Below, piece after piece: positions 11,491-21,969 of a DNA stretch of 64,000 nucleotides (positions within the stretch are counted from its first letter, which is position 1; each line of letters begins with the position of its first letter). The notes beneath the pieces were generated by a model. That model worked only from the letters and a program-made list of their open reading frames with translations, was not told the origin of the DNA and did no database searches. This stretch comes from Xanthostigma xanthostigma (Eukaryota > Arthropoda > Insecta > Raphidioptera > Raphidiidae), in the NCBI GenBank assembly GCA_963575645.1, contig OY754473.1:8184001-8248000 (forward strand), read 5' to 3'. The position numbers and the translations under genes are program-made.

Positions 11491-11750
11491 AGACGGGTTG
11501 CACTCTGGGAGTGTCGGCAGAAGTGAAAACTTGAATATTAACGTCTTACGAATTTTCGATCAAAATGATTTGTATCATAAATTGCATTTTTGTGTACGAT
11601 ATTTCAACGCTAGATGTCTAACGTATAAACAATTACTATCACTTCGAGAGTTTTCTCGCTCACCCAGTTCTTACTTTTCCTGACGCGAGTTTAACATTTT
11701 TTACCCATTACAAAAAAAGTGTACAACGCCGCTAAAGAAGTTTTCACTTC
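11491..11750 (+). repeat. Family B dispersed repeat, copy 2
   Basis: It is preceded by an A run and AGACGGGTTG. The hairpin is slightly decayed (GCACTCTGGGAGTG), while GAAGTGAAAACTT and AAGTTTTCACTTC still bound the body. It has AACAATTACTATCACTT where copy 1 is shorter, showing small indels between copies. Confidence 0.75.
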
Positions 11751-12392
11751 AAACAAATGTTTTAACTGCTCGATTTGTTAGGGTCAAATCTTTTAATCCA
11801 AATCGAACCCAACTGTTCAATCAATCCTAAATTTCCCGATGACAACGCGATATTCTATTTTTATGAGAATCAGTTATTTCAGCGTCAAAATTTCCGTAAA
11901 TATCCGCCATTTAAAATACTACCACGCGAAATACAATATATTCATGTCTCCAAAAAAAAAGCTTGTTTCAAAAATTTACTTACACTCGAATATTGAAGCT
12001 TTCAAAAAATGTTTCTCAATCTTAGATTAACGCATTAAGACGTAATAATTAGCGGGGAATTTAATTAAAAAAAGAACGTAATTTATATACATATCAATGG
12101 TTCCGAAATTCAATGGAACACACAAAAGAAAATTATATTAAAAATAACTTTTTTTCCTCGTCGTTTTTCTTTTTGATGTTTTATTTGAATTTTCCACTTC
12201 CTTTCTCAAATTAAATTTCATTCCAAGAAAGGATACTTTTCATTAAAACTTTTCTTACATATAACTGTTATAATACAGGCTCGACGAGGCCTGTGTGAAA
12301 ATATGTTTTTTATTTCCAGGTTTTCTTGCTTACGTTTTCAATATCTCATAAAATAAAATATTGAATTGTAGCTTTGTCTGTATATATCTAAT
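11751..12392. other. Unassigned AT-rich sequence
   Basis: Two overlapping short plus-strand frames (11775-12030) share most of their length and look like chance. Nothing else is seen. Confidence 0.4.
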
Positions 12393-13187
12393 ATAGCGGT
12401 CCCGTCAGGTTTCACCCGGGTGCAAAAGAACGAATGGGGAAGGGAGGGACATGAGTAAGCACATTCATCTTAGTTGACCGAGATGAATGTTGGGTCCAAA
12501 TTTTTTGCAGTTTTCGGCAGTTCCCTGCTTTATTACTTATTTTAAACTTAAACCTCCATTTTTAATGAAAATATTTTTTTTAAGTAATAATTATTTCTTT
12601 TAAATCAATAATTACTGTATAATTAATAAAATATAATAAATATTCTATTGAAAATACTGTAGGAAAATTATTTTTATATACAGGTAGGTACTGTAATAGT
12701 TTTCAAATGAGCTATTATTTAGATTTATTTAATTTTAATTAGTTGTAAATAAAACTAAAATAAATTTAAATGATAGCCTTAGAAAAAAGCAATGTAGAAA
12801 ATAAAAAAAAAGCATTAAAAACATATTCGTCCAAGGTGGGGCTCGAACCCACGACCCTGAGATTAAGAGTCGAGCGCTCTACCGACTGAGCTAACCGAGA
12901 TTCGGTACTTGCACCGCTAATATTGGGATATTCTGTTAGGGAATGTCACATTTCACCTGAATATAAGTATATGGTGAAAAATGTTGACTGACATTCTGCA
13001 ACATTTTTCATTGATTTTCCGCTCCTATTAGTCGTAACGTGATATTATATAGCCTATAGTCTTCCTCGATAAATGGGCTATCCAACAAAAAAAATGTTTT
13101 TCAATTCGAACCAGTAGTTCCTGAGATTAGCGCGTTCAAACAAACAAACAAACAAACAAACTCTTATGCTTTATATATTAGTATAGA
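12393..13187 (-). mobile_element. Hel-C Helitron-like element with nested SINE
   Basis: On the minus strand it starts TCTATACTAATATATAAAGC, then a GTTTG tandem run and AACGCGCTAATCTCAGG. It ends CACCCGGGTGAAACC...GGGACCGCTAT, with a CTAT rather than CTRR end, so the 3' terminus is decayed. The outer parts match the shorter copy at 49.2 kb. The middle (about 12510-13005) is absent there and contains a tRNA-Lys-like sequence, so a SINE probably inserted into it. Confidence 0.65.
12829..12900 (-). pseudogene. tRNA-Lys(CUU)-like sequence, probably SINE head
   Basis: The minus strand has TAGCTCAGTCGGTAGAGC (D arm, A box), CTCTTAA with anticodon CTT, and GGGTTCGAGCCCCAC (T arm, B box), which are standard tRNA-Lys signatures. 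The acceptor stem does not pair (TCTCGGT against CTTGGAC) and the anticodon stem is broken at three pairs, so it cannot fold as a working tRNA. Its place inside Hel-C and the A/T-rich tract downstream fit a tRNA-Lys-derived SINE. Confidence 0.7.
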
Positions 13188-13341
13188 TATAGATTAAAAA
13201 TAATAACAATACGTTTAGCGGCCGCTTCTCGACATTATGTCATAACAGACGCTATTCACTCTATTACTATTATCCAATTACGATTTTCTCGTTATTATCT
13301 TCATTTTCAAACGTCAACTTAGTTCATAATAATAGGCGAAT

Positions 13342-13655
13342 GAGAGCCGGACTAACGTATGGGCCTGAGCCAGGGGCCTCGAGCTTCTAGGAAGGCCTCG
13401 TACTTTTCTAAGTACAAACAAATTAATCCACATAACTCGGGGTATTTAAACCATAAGCACATGACTCGGGTGATAGCACTGTTATTTATTTATAAAAACT
13501 AAACAATAAACTCCCATAAACACATAAACGAATTATAAAACAACAAATAAAATCTTTGTCATTTTAAATTTTTTATTCACCTAAAAAAAATTCCTTGGAA
13601 GGGGCCTCACACGCTCAAGTACTCACGGGCCTCTATAGTCATTAATCCGGCTCTG
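13342..13655. mobile_element. hAT-type MITE (314 bp) with 8-bp duplication
   Basis: AGGCGAAT flanks both sides (13334-13341 and 13656-13663). The terminal inverted repeats read AGAGCCGGACTAACG at the left and, inverted, AGAGCCGGATTAATG at the right, with more pairing inside (GGGCCT/AGGCCC). The CAGAGCCGG-type end with 8-bp duplication is characteristic of hAT elements. There is no transposase. Confidence 0.85.
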
Positions 13656-13663
13656 AGGCGAAT

Positions 13664-14354
13664 GGCGGAATTACAAAACAATTGAACGTTAATAACGTTG
13701 AGTTTTGAAAATAAAAAAACTCTAGCAATATCTAATAAATCAAGATGCAAGATAAAGTTAAAATTTGAAATATTTTGACGACTACTAATTTAAAATTTGA
13801 TTGCAAAAACTTTTTTTCCATATAAAGTTATAATGAAGAAACTTGCAAACAAATCTATTTCAAAGATAAAGATGCAAATTTACAGTTAATTAAAAAAAAA
13901 CGAAATTAAAACCACGTCAAGAAATTGTTACTTGGAATGCTAAATCTATTTTTCACAACGAAACAGAAGGTGACGATTTTCGTATTCATGTCATACTCAT
14001 TATAGTAAAATAACATGTCGGTCGACGAGGAGGTAAATTTCTCCCCGTTTCAGAGTACCTACATGCATGCATATTCCATTTATAGGTTTATTCCTTTTTA
14101 ATCAGTTCAGTGAATCATTCCCTTTCAATCGACAGAACAGCTGGAGCTGAACAGGAGCGGAGAGGGGAAGGGGGACAAGGGGGGAGATTTTAAAGCCGAT
14201 AGTGGCAAACCGACTTGTTCGTGCCTATCGCACGCAGGGTTGGACTTATTCCGATGGCGACATTTTGACTAAACATTTCATTGTTTTTTACCGAGCTTAA
14301 TGGTATAACAAATATCACAAAATAGTATCTAGATTGCAATGCACCATTTCATGT
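13664..14354. other. Unassigned sequence with purine-rich tract
   Basis: AT-rich, then a G/A-rich tract near 14155-14190 (GGGGAAGGGGGACAAGGGGG). No ORF. Confidence 0.35.
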
Positions 14355-14645
14355 AGGAAATTATGTCGACAAAACGAGCGTTAGCAATCAAACGAGTCGT
14401 AAAAGCATACAAGATACACGTACCTCCTATAAAATAGCTGATTTTCACGTCATTATACATCTGACTGTTCAGGTACGGTCATCCTGAAATCTATTTAGAT
14501 AGTTTACTTTCGTTTACTCTCGTGGTTTTAAAGAGCAACTGCCAGAGAAATCATTATTGTATTGGTTAAACAGCGATTCTTTTATTTCAATTTACACACT
14601 AGTACGAAATGGGTTATTTTACCACCGCTGTACAGAAATTTATAG
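14355..14645. repeat. Dispersed repeat G, copy 1
   Basis: It shares AAAACGAGCG, GTCGTAAAA, CTCCTATAAAA and AGCTGATTTTC in the same order with 48.97-49.17 kb. The two copies are clearly diverged. Class unknown. Confidence 0.5.
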
Positions 14646-14719
14646 ATGTGCAAAAAATATTGCTTCTTGAAAATCAGAACTAAAACTGGACATTCCTGTC
14701 TTATAGACGATAGTGCGTC

Positions 14720-14985
14720 GGTAGCATGTGTGTGTGTGTTTGTGTGTGCAGGGCGGGTTAATGAGAAGGAATGGCGCAGAACGACGCTCCACGCCCGCCG
14801 TCGCCGTCGGTGTTCAACGCCGTCGGCAACGAATTAAGATATAGTAGGTACTACGTACCGTTTGGGTCGCGCCGCGTAGGTAGAGAAAACGCGGGCGGTT
14901 ACGTGTGATCGCGTGGATGGCGGCACCGCGATCTAAAGTCGCGTTCACATTCATCGCGGTTACTAAATTAAAATAAATTTAGTCG
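14720..14985. promoter_or_regulatory. CpG-rich patch, possible promoter/5' exon
   Basis: After a TG microsatellite (14729-14750) the sequence becomes CpG-dense (GCCCGCCGTCGCCGTCGG, GGGTCGCGCCGCG), in sharp contrast with the AT-rich surroundings. A 63-codon frame ends within it. It may be a promoter or first exon of a host gene, or the edge of an older repeat. There is no direct proof. Confidence 0.25.
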
Positions 14986-15074
14986 CGGCAATGAATATGT
15001 AAAACGAGCAACATTCCTCTCAAGAACTGCTTCGATTTTGTAGATCTTTGTTTTTTCTACAGTATGTAAACACG

Positions 15075-15617
15075 TAAGGTGCACATAGGGAAATTAACAT
15101 TGAGAAAAATTGACTGGATCAGAGTGAGCCTTGAAATCTTGTTTTTCAATTTGACAGATAATATTCTTTTGCAAAATGAATGTGTATACTACCGAAGAAA
15201 ATATTCAAATGAATACAACATAATCGGACTTTTTTTATTAATGGGACATTAAATTCCCAAAAATACTTAAATATGGTGCGAGATCAAATATCTCCGCCTA
15301 TTCGTATTGAACCTAAAGACATTGGGTCACTGATTTACCAACGCGCATACGTCATACCAGTCAGACAATTTTTGAATGAAATGTTTCCAAACAGATGGAG
15401 TTGTTTTTTTGTTTTATTTTTGTACAAAAAAATTAAAACAATGATTTATAAGAGCTTTTTATTATTAAAAAAGCCAAGTAAAATAAAAATAAATCAAAAT
15501 AAAATAGAAATCCTCAAGATTACTACGATAATTCAATAGAAATAACAATTAATGCAGTCATGGCTAACTCTGATCCAAGTATTTTTTCCCAATGCTAATT
15601 TCCCTATGTGCACCATA
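15075..15617 (+). mobile_element. Tc1/mariner relic (543 bp) with TA duplication
   Basis: TA flanks a long imperfect TIR: GGTGCACATAGGGAAATTA at the left, and the same inverted at the right, extending about 50 bp to GGATCAGAGT. Inside, the plus-strand frame 15273-15539 carries VIPVRQFLNEMFPNRW, which resembles the segment just after the second catalytic Asp of Tc1/mariner DDE transposases (pattern VRxFLNExFPxRW). The catalytic Asp part is missing and the rest is lost, so it is a deleted, inactive derivative. Confidence 0.8.
15351..15398 (+). pseudogene. Transposase fragment, Tc1/mariner DDE type
   Basis: Sixteen codons read VIPVRQFLNEMFPNRW. Upstream the frame reads SLIYQRAY, compatible with a small deletion over the usual QQDGAPPH motif. 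Downstream there is only lysine/isoleucine-rich chance sequence. Identification is from memory of the family motif. Confidence 0.55.
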
Positions 15618-15809
15618 CTGTGTATTATTGCAAGTCAGAAACTTTTTGGAGCGGGGTGAAAGAATTTATATTGTAAAAATAAATTTTTCATACGCTGTTC
15701 ACTAACTGATAAAAAAGTATATAATATGTTATTTTTTTTCATAAATTATATATCGATATATATTATAGGTATGCCAAAAAATGTTATAAATAAATGATTG
15801 CTTATATTT

Positions 15810-16016
15810 TGACGTGATAACGTCTTATAAATTGATGAAACACCGGCTGCATGCACGAAAAAGTGTCACGTTCCGAAATGTGTCACGTTCCGCGCACGAT
15901 CGGCCCAAGTTTGACAGCTACTAAAATATAGGTTATGTATTATTAAATATGATATTCGAGCGTAATACGTTATCACGTAAAACTATCGTCCGTAAACCGA
16001 CATTACAGACAACTAT
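15810..16016 (+). repeat. Family C repeat, copy 2 (internally deleted)
   Basis: Left end GACGTGATAACGTCTTATAA and right end CGTTATCACGTAAAAC...TTACAGACAAC are kept, but only about 207 bp remain. It has a GATCGGCCCAAGTTTGACAG block shared with copy 4 at 30.5 kb and absent from copies 1 and 3, so there are at least two internal variants. Confidence 0.7.
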
Positions 16017-16844
16017 TTTTTTTTTTTGGTAATAATGACCTGTAACAAAACTAGGAAATATTTACTAACTGTGGAAAAGTTTTCACCGTGGACATAAGTG
16101 ACAATTAGTACCAAGATAGAAGAGAAGTTTTACTGGCACTCTTTTAATAAACGACTGAATAGTATTCTCCTCTATTTTCTTTGCTCGATGCGGGTTGTAA
16201 AGCGGTGTTTCCCCCATTATTTCACCGCATATAAATAAATGTTGTTCCTGAGGCTCCTTAGTAATCGTCCGGTTGTTCTCTCCTTGCGAGGCCAACTATT
16301 CCTGCCAATGTACAAGGAATGCATGTGTTTGTCTTTGTTCCCAGGGAGGAATTTACAGGATGATTCAACGGGAACGCCTTGTTCTCGAGAAAGGTGAAAT
16401 ATTTTTTCTGAAAATTCACAGACGACCGGACTCTGTCCTTTGAAAATAGGTTTACAGTTTTTTTTTTTATATGTTTAATATATTTAATATGTATATGTTT
16501 AATAAACAGGCAAAAATACGCTTCAAAAATCTTCAAAATTGTAGATCGATACGTTAAACTGCATAAACGACCTTGGCAAGTCACATTTGTTCGTAACGCC
16601 AACTCACCGAGTTGCCTCTTTGCGAAATTCATAAAAGTTATACTTTATTAAATGTATTTAATTGTTTTTTGGGTCAATATACAGATCTATTTTTATTTCA
16701 CATTTCAAAATTCCCGATTTCGAAAAATAGAATTATCTGACGACAACTGTTGACAGAAAACGGCGATTGGTGAGAGAGAGAGAGATTGTGGATTATAGAC
16801 GCTCAACAGCTGAGGTCATCAGCGATTGGTATATGATTACAGTA
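16017..16844. other. Unassigned sequence with a 124-codon minus frame
   Basis: Frames at 16083-16295 and 16258-16632 (minus) have a more even composition than most, including CIPCTLAGIVGLARREQPDDY, but match no family I know. The second stops with no clear donor. A SINE-tail scrap (ATTATAGACGCTCAACAGCTGAGG) lies near 16790 after a GA run. Confidence 0.35.
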
Positions 16845-17398
16845 CTAGCGTGACCTGTGCGAATTATTCGCACTAAATAAGTATAATAATTAATTATCAC
16901 TTCACAAAATTATTTTTTAAATATGATTGCAGGTATTCAATTCGTTTCTAATTTTGCACACTGCTTATAACGTTCTTCTTTTTGTTGTATTACAATATAA
17001 AGCTCAGATGACAGATCGAAGAAATATTTCACTAAAATTGTCATATTGAGGCGCAAGTAGCAAAAGCATGGCATCATGCAGCATTGCTGTGGCGTTGTTT
17101 AGCGTTGCCCGTCAGATGGCAGTATGCAGTATTTACAATATGAAGGTCAGATGACAGATCGAAGCGTTGACGTTGTTTCAAAATTATAGCCGTCAGATGG
17201 CAGACGTTGTTCAGCGTTGCTGTTAATTAATTAATTTACAAAAATAAAAGCAATAATAAATTTTTTAGTTGTCGATGTCAGTAGAGCAAGCCATTATCTG
17301 TAAAATGATATATATATATAATTTATGTGGAGAAATTGTGTGGGTTTTTCTAAAAAGGGAGGGAAACATTTTAAACCTTAGCGTATTAATATATATGA
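16845..17398 (-). mobile_element. Hel-A Helitron copy 4 (554 bp)
   Basis: Edges A|CTAGCGTG and ATATATGA|T. It lacks part of the first CAGATGGCA module and part of the middle one, giving an intermediate length. The 117-codon frame at 17269-17622 runs out of the element into unrelated flank and is not a gene. Confidence 0.93.
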
Positions 17399-17893
17399 TA
17401 GGTTTTTGTGAAACACACTGTATAATTACTGTGCACAGACGCCTGGGCGCTCGTGTGAATTGTAGTGAAACGACATGTGTTCCGAATGCCGTCTTTTGGC
17501 CACTTTGTAATAATTTATATATTAGGTGTTGGAGCGCACGGCCCCCTATTGTATATTTTATTTCTGCTTCGTATGAGGCGAAACTAATTTTCATAATATT
17601 TGTCTCCTATTTACGTCGTTGAAAAATGGAGATTAAATATTTATAGAGTGGAGAAAAATGTCAACTGAAAAAAGGTACGTTGGAAAATTCACACCTGGCA
17701 AAACGATTTCCGTTATACGTAATAATATCGTAAATTTAAAAATAATAATTACTGTTTTTTTTTCTTTTACGAAGCTATTAGACTATGTGCGTCTATTATT
17801 TCATATTTGTGTTAGACAGATGACCGTAATTAACTATTATTGTTTATTGGAAAAAGAAAATTATCCTGAAACAATATTAGAGAATATTTAGAA
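17399..17893. other. Unassigned sequence
   Basis: Slightly GC-richer at 17430-17570. The 77-codon frame at 17658-17891 is of low complexity. No repeat recognised. Confidence 0.35.
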
Positions 17894-18010
17894 TATTTCT
17901 TGGGAACAATGGACTTGTAATGCAATGTGATTAATTAAAACATTTTATTTGCCAACGTTTCGACTAAATCTAGTCTTTCTCAAAGCAAATAAAATTCCCA
18001 AGAAATTTTC
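17894..18010 (-). repeat. Penelope-like fragment with hammerhead-like motif
   Basis: On the minus strand GACTA/TAGTC closes a short stem directly before CGAAACGTTGGCAAATAAAA, which resembles the stem II and CGAAAC core of hammerhead motifs found in Penelope-like retroelements. The 5' CUGANGA box reads TTTGAGA and is not canonical. CTTGGGAA and TTCCCAAG flank the region as an inverted pair. A related CGAAACGTTG-CCAATAAA stretch is at 60.19 kb. Confidence 0.4.
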
Positions 18011-19773
18011 TTAATATAAAATTGTATAGACAGATTGCTTAAACAAATATTAGAGAATATAACGATATAATTTTCCTTCCGCAAAAACAGCAAAAGCTTT
18101 CGATATCGTATAGGTATTATGTAAGTTTAAAATCTGATCAAAATTCGCTTATGATAGCTTAATTATGCCACATAAAATTAGAAGGTAATATTTTTCGGAT
18201 TTTTTCCTTCACTTGTGTTTGAGACCATCTTTCGTACCAAATTCCAAGATTCTAGATCAACGGGTAGTCCTTTATTGCATTGAGTTATGAATTTTTTACA
18301 AGACTAAGATCTCAGTATCAATTTCAACTTGATAACTCTAGCCGCTCTTGACGGACAAACCGACAGACAGATGTATAAAAAAATGTGGTCGTGAAATTCG
18401 CGGTAGCAAAACCGTCCGCCCAAAAAAAAATTCGAATTATGTAAAGTCCTGAGATTTATACAGTTGAAAAACACACGTATGTGTTTTTCAAACAGGCTGT
18501 ATATATATCTTCCAAAGATGGATGACGCAGTAAAGAAAGCGTATTGCAAAACACGAGAACAAACACTAAGCCGGAAAGAATAGTATTTTTATAGAAGAAC
18601 AAAAGTAATACACGGAATTTTAGAGTTTGCTTTTCTCCTTCTGACTTTTTATGTTTTATTTTCACAAGTGTTAGTCCATAAAAAGCACATATAATAGCAG
18701 AGAAGCAAACCTTTTTACAAGAATGATTGCAGCTATAAACCATGATAACTTAGGCGACATTTCTAACCTTCAAATGTATAACAATGTGCAAGAAGAGATC
18801 ATAAAACCTCATGTAAGCACACACAAAAAAACACCGGACACAAAAGAACTATTTGTACAGCCCTGATTATGAAAATACACTTTTTATATTATATTACAAG
18901 ATTTTTCTTTGACGACAAAAAAGCAAAAATAGGCAATTTTTCTAAAAAGTTTATATAATTTTTCTGTTAATTTTATGAAGAATACTGTTATTTTTTTTGC
19001 GATAAAAATTTCCATGATTTAAGGACGAAATATTTTACAGTTCACATAGACTGTGTTTGATTTAACATATGCTTGTATTGACCAATGAACGGCGACAAAA
19101 CAGCATACGATAAACAAAAGCTTGCGGTATTAGCATTATAAACAACGCTGAAGGCGGGAAAGTCTTTTAAAAACTGTTTAGTCTTTCAACTGTCACATGT
19201 ATGTAGATAAAGTAGATATTTATGTATTTAGATACATGGAAGGAAGTTCTGAGCCGTCTCCTCGGAATTGATTTATTTTTAATGGCTGCGTACGCCTTTT
19301 CGAGTCGAAGCTTTAAGCTCCCAGTTTTGGTTCTTCATCGAGTGCTTCACGTTGTCTCAAACACAGACAATTCTACTTGCGGGGATGTCCAAACCGGTTT
19401 AATTTTTAGAAATGCCAGATTCCATCAGGAGATAAGCTAGGTCCGTCACGAATGAACTGTCTTCTTAAGAGGGGAACTAGTTTGTCGGAGTTTGATGGAG
19501 TCTTTGTAGGCCTGAGTGCATCAGAAAAAGCATTTCCAGTCTCCAACTTATATATCTATCTATGCATCTCTCTATGTATTTAATGGTTGAACTAGAGAAC
19601 AGCGAATATCAATGATTACTGCTATTCTGTGCGGTTAATGTCAAAATAAACAGAGCTGTTAAAGTACTGTTTCATTTTAACTTATGTATAATTTTAAAGT
19701 TAGAAAGTGCCAAAAAATTAACAACTCTATAAATTCGTGCATTGACCGTACAGAATAGCACCATTAAAGAAGA
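18011..19773. other. Unassigned sequence with decayed repeat tail
   Basis: From 18180 to 18420 it carries a decayed repeat of the GAAATTCC...GACGGACAAACCGACAGACAG type, similar in layout to 48.78-48.97 kb. Frames at 18304-18743 and 19222-19440 match nothing known. Confidence 0.4.
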
Positions 19774-20374
19774 CTAGTGTGACCTGTGCGAATTATTCGC
19801 ACTAAATAAGTATAATAATTATCACTTTACAAAATTATTTTTTAAATATGATTGCAGGTATTCAATTCGTTTCTAATTTTGCACACTGCTTATAACGTTC
19901 TTCTTTTTGTTGTATTACAATATGAAGCTCAGATGACAGATCGAAGAAATATTTTACTAAAATTGTCATATAGAGGCGCAAGTGTAGCAAAAGCGTTGAG
20001 CTAAGCCGTCAGATGGCATCATGCAGCATTGCTGTGACGTTGTTCAGCGTTGCTCGCTGTTTCAAAATTAAAGCCGTCAGATGACAGTATGCAGTATTGT
20101 GTCTGTTGTATTACAATATGAAGGTCAGATGACAGATCGAAGTGTTGACGTTGTTTCAAAATTAAAGCCGTCAGATGGCAGACGTTTGTCAGCGTTGCTG
20201 TATTTTATTTAATTTACAAAAACAAAAGCAATAATAAATTTTTTAGTTGTCGATATCAATAGAGCAAGCAATTATCTATAAAATGATATATAATTTATGT
20301 GAAGAAATTGTGAGGTTTTTTTCTAAAAAAGGAGGCAAACATCTTTAACCTTAGCGTGTTAATATATTATATGA
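19774..20374 (-). mobile_element. Hel-A Helitron copy 5 (601 bp, longest)
   Basis: Edges A|CTAGTGTG and TATATGA|T. All internal modules are present. The second CAGATGGCA reads CAGATGACA and a few extra bases (TGTAGCAAAAGC) are inserted, making it the longest copy in the window. Confidence 0.94.
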
Positions 20375-20715
20375 TTTGAAAAAAAATCTTTTCTAACATT
20401 TTTGAGAGACAGCATCGAAGCACAACGGCAGCGCCAAAATATATTCATTCAATACCCCCTCTTACCGATCTATTGGCTATATCAAGTGTGTGTGTGTGTG
20501 TGTTGAGTCAACACATTATAATTTTCCGTTTAAGAAAACGAGAATGTCAACAAAAGAGAAGAAAATGTTATTTTTATAAACTCGCCTAAACAATCTGTTC
20601 ATTACGTGTTGTTGACAAACCGCGGTCGATTCTTTTCTTTGACAAGCGCGTCAGCTTGTCGAATCACATACAACGACGTCTTGAATTGAATCTAGAGGGG
20701 ACTGTCAGTCGCAGT
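20375..20715. other. Unassigned sequence with TG microsatellite
   Basis: It holds a short (TG)n at about 20488-20502 and otherwise nothing recognisable. Confidence 0.35.
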
Positions 20716-21313
20716 TAGGGTAGGACGGGGGAATGGCGTTCACTTAAGGAAAACATGGTGTATTTTTTAAATTATTTATTATAAATCAAAATTAAGAAGA
20801 GTAACAAGGTCTTTAATTATCGAGTAATCAACAATTTAACAACAAAAGCATATATCTTTCACCTACTAGTAGTAGGAAAACATTATTAAAAAAACATGTT
20901 TGAGCGGCATTGCCCCTGACTTTGGGTAATGCCGCTCAGGGTCTCATAAAGTAGTGTCCCCAATCCAATCCGGCTGTTTTACTGCTTTGATCATAATTGT
21001 TTTTGATATTGTTGCGCTCAGCAAATTTATAAACAAGTTTACGCAAATCTGCAACACTGAGTCCATAGTATAGCGAGCCCAGCAACTTAACTTGTTCAGC
21101 ACCTAATTAAAAATTAGATCAGTGCGGCCGCAAACAAAGAAACGCTTTTCACGGTCGCATGACGCGAGCTGACTGTCCGTTTGCATCGCTGTCTATTAGA
21201 GGCCCCCTCCCCTCGCGCTTCACGCGACGTGACGTGTTGCTACGTTCCTTTTTGACAGAGTTACAGAGGTGAGCGCCATTACCCAGTGAGCGCCATTCCC
21301 CCTCCCTCCCCTA
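20716..21313 (-). mobile_element. Pogo/Tigger-like DNA transposon relic (598 bp)
   Basis: TA stands at both edges. The TIR reads GGGTAGGACGGGGGAATGGC at the left and GGGGAGGGAGGGGGAATGGC inverted at the right, matching at about 23 of 27 positions. Extra subterminal copies of GAGCGCCATTACCC and GAGCGGCATTGCCC lie inside both ends. The minus strand keeps a transposase piece with a CENP-B-type helix-turn-helix (separate entry), placing it in the pogo/Tigger branch of Tc1/mariner. The catalytic domain is gone. Confidence 0.8.
20936..21104 (-). pseudogene. Pogo/Tigger transposase fragment (HTH_Tnp/CENP-B type)
   Basis: About 55 codons are open and end in a stop. They read GAEQVKLLGSLYYGLSVADL, then RKLVYKFAERNNIKNNYD, then TAGLDWGHYFMRP. 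The pattern LYYGLSVxDLRKLxYxFAExNxIK...AGxDW is typical of the DNA-binding region of Tigger/pogo-like transposases of insects. Just upstream, TTTTTAATTAG looks like a splice acceptor, so the piece may be one exon. The domain normally continues past DW; here it is cut by a stop. Confidence 0.75.
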
Positions 21314-21620
21314 CTTTGTGCCGGGTTGCCGAAAGCACCGTCAGAAAATACGGTTTATTATTATTGATTGTGATCACACATACTTCTCTATACGAAAAGC
21401 ATTGTAGAAATTAAAATCAATTCCAATAAATTGAACAATTTAAACGATATTTTTGAAAATTTCTGTAATGCTCTTCGGAGGGAGTTGATGATGAAGTCAA
21501 ACGCGCTATTAGGACGAAGCCGTTTTGAAAGTCGTCCGGGAAATGGTCGGACATGTTGATAGCTGAGGCCTATAAGTACTGTTTTGTAATAAGTGTTTTG
21601 AAATTTACCCGATATATTTT
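21314..21620. other. Unassigned sequence
   Basis: Contains AAAATTTCTG and GGCCTATAAGTA but no ORF or repeat family that I can name. Confidence 0.3.
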
Positions 21621-21969
21621 TAAAGTAAAACTTTTATTCTATCGCCTCCAATTTTTCTGGCCGTCTGTTGCATGTCGCATTACAGGCGGCCGCGGAGTAG
21701 GGGTAAAGTGAAAGGCGTTCGGAGTAGGCGCTCGGTAGAGCAGCCAAGGCCAATATGGCGACGCCCATGGTTTGCATCAGTGGACCGTGTAGACATAGTC
21801 AGTCTGTCATGCGGGCAAGTGCTGTACAGTGTTTACATGTTGTTATTCGTGTATTCATGTGAATATTGTCGTTTATAATTAATCGTGATGGATAAGTGTC
21901 TACAATCCAACGCCTACAATCCAATAAAAGTTTCACTTGCGTCGTGGTTTCTTAAAACCATACAACTGT
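21621..21969. repeat. Family D repeat, copy 2 (about 349 bp)
   Basis: Bounded by AAGTAAAACTTTTATT at the left and AATAAAAGTTTCACTT near the right, an imperfect inverted pair, then the GTGGTTTC/AAACCA hairpin. The core is GC-rich (CAGGCGGCCGCGG, GGCGCTCGGTAGAGC) and includes CCAATATGGCGACGCCCATG, similar to a YY1-type ATGGCGGC motif. Frames are open on both strands and shift between copies, so I do not call a protein. Confidence 0.75.

Noticed and set aside
12829..12900. Functional tRNA-Lys gene
   Set aside because: Acceptor and anticodon stems are mispaired and it sits inside a mobile element, so it fits a SINE head or pseudogene.
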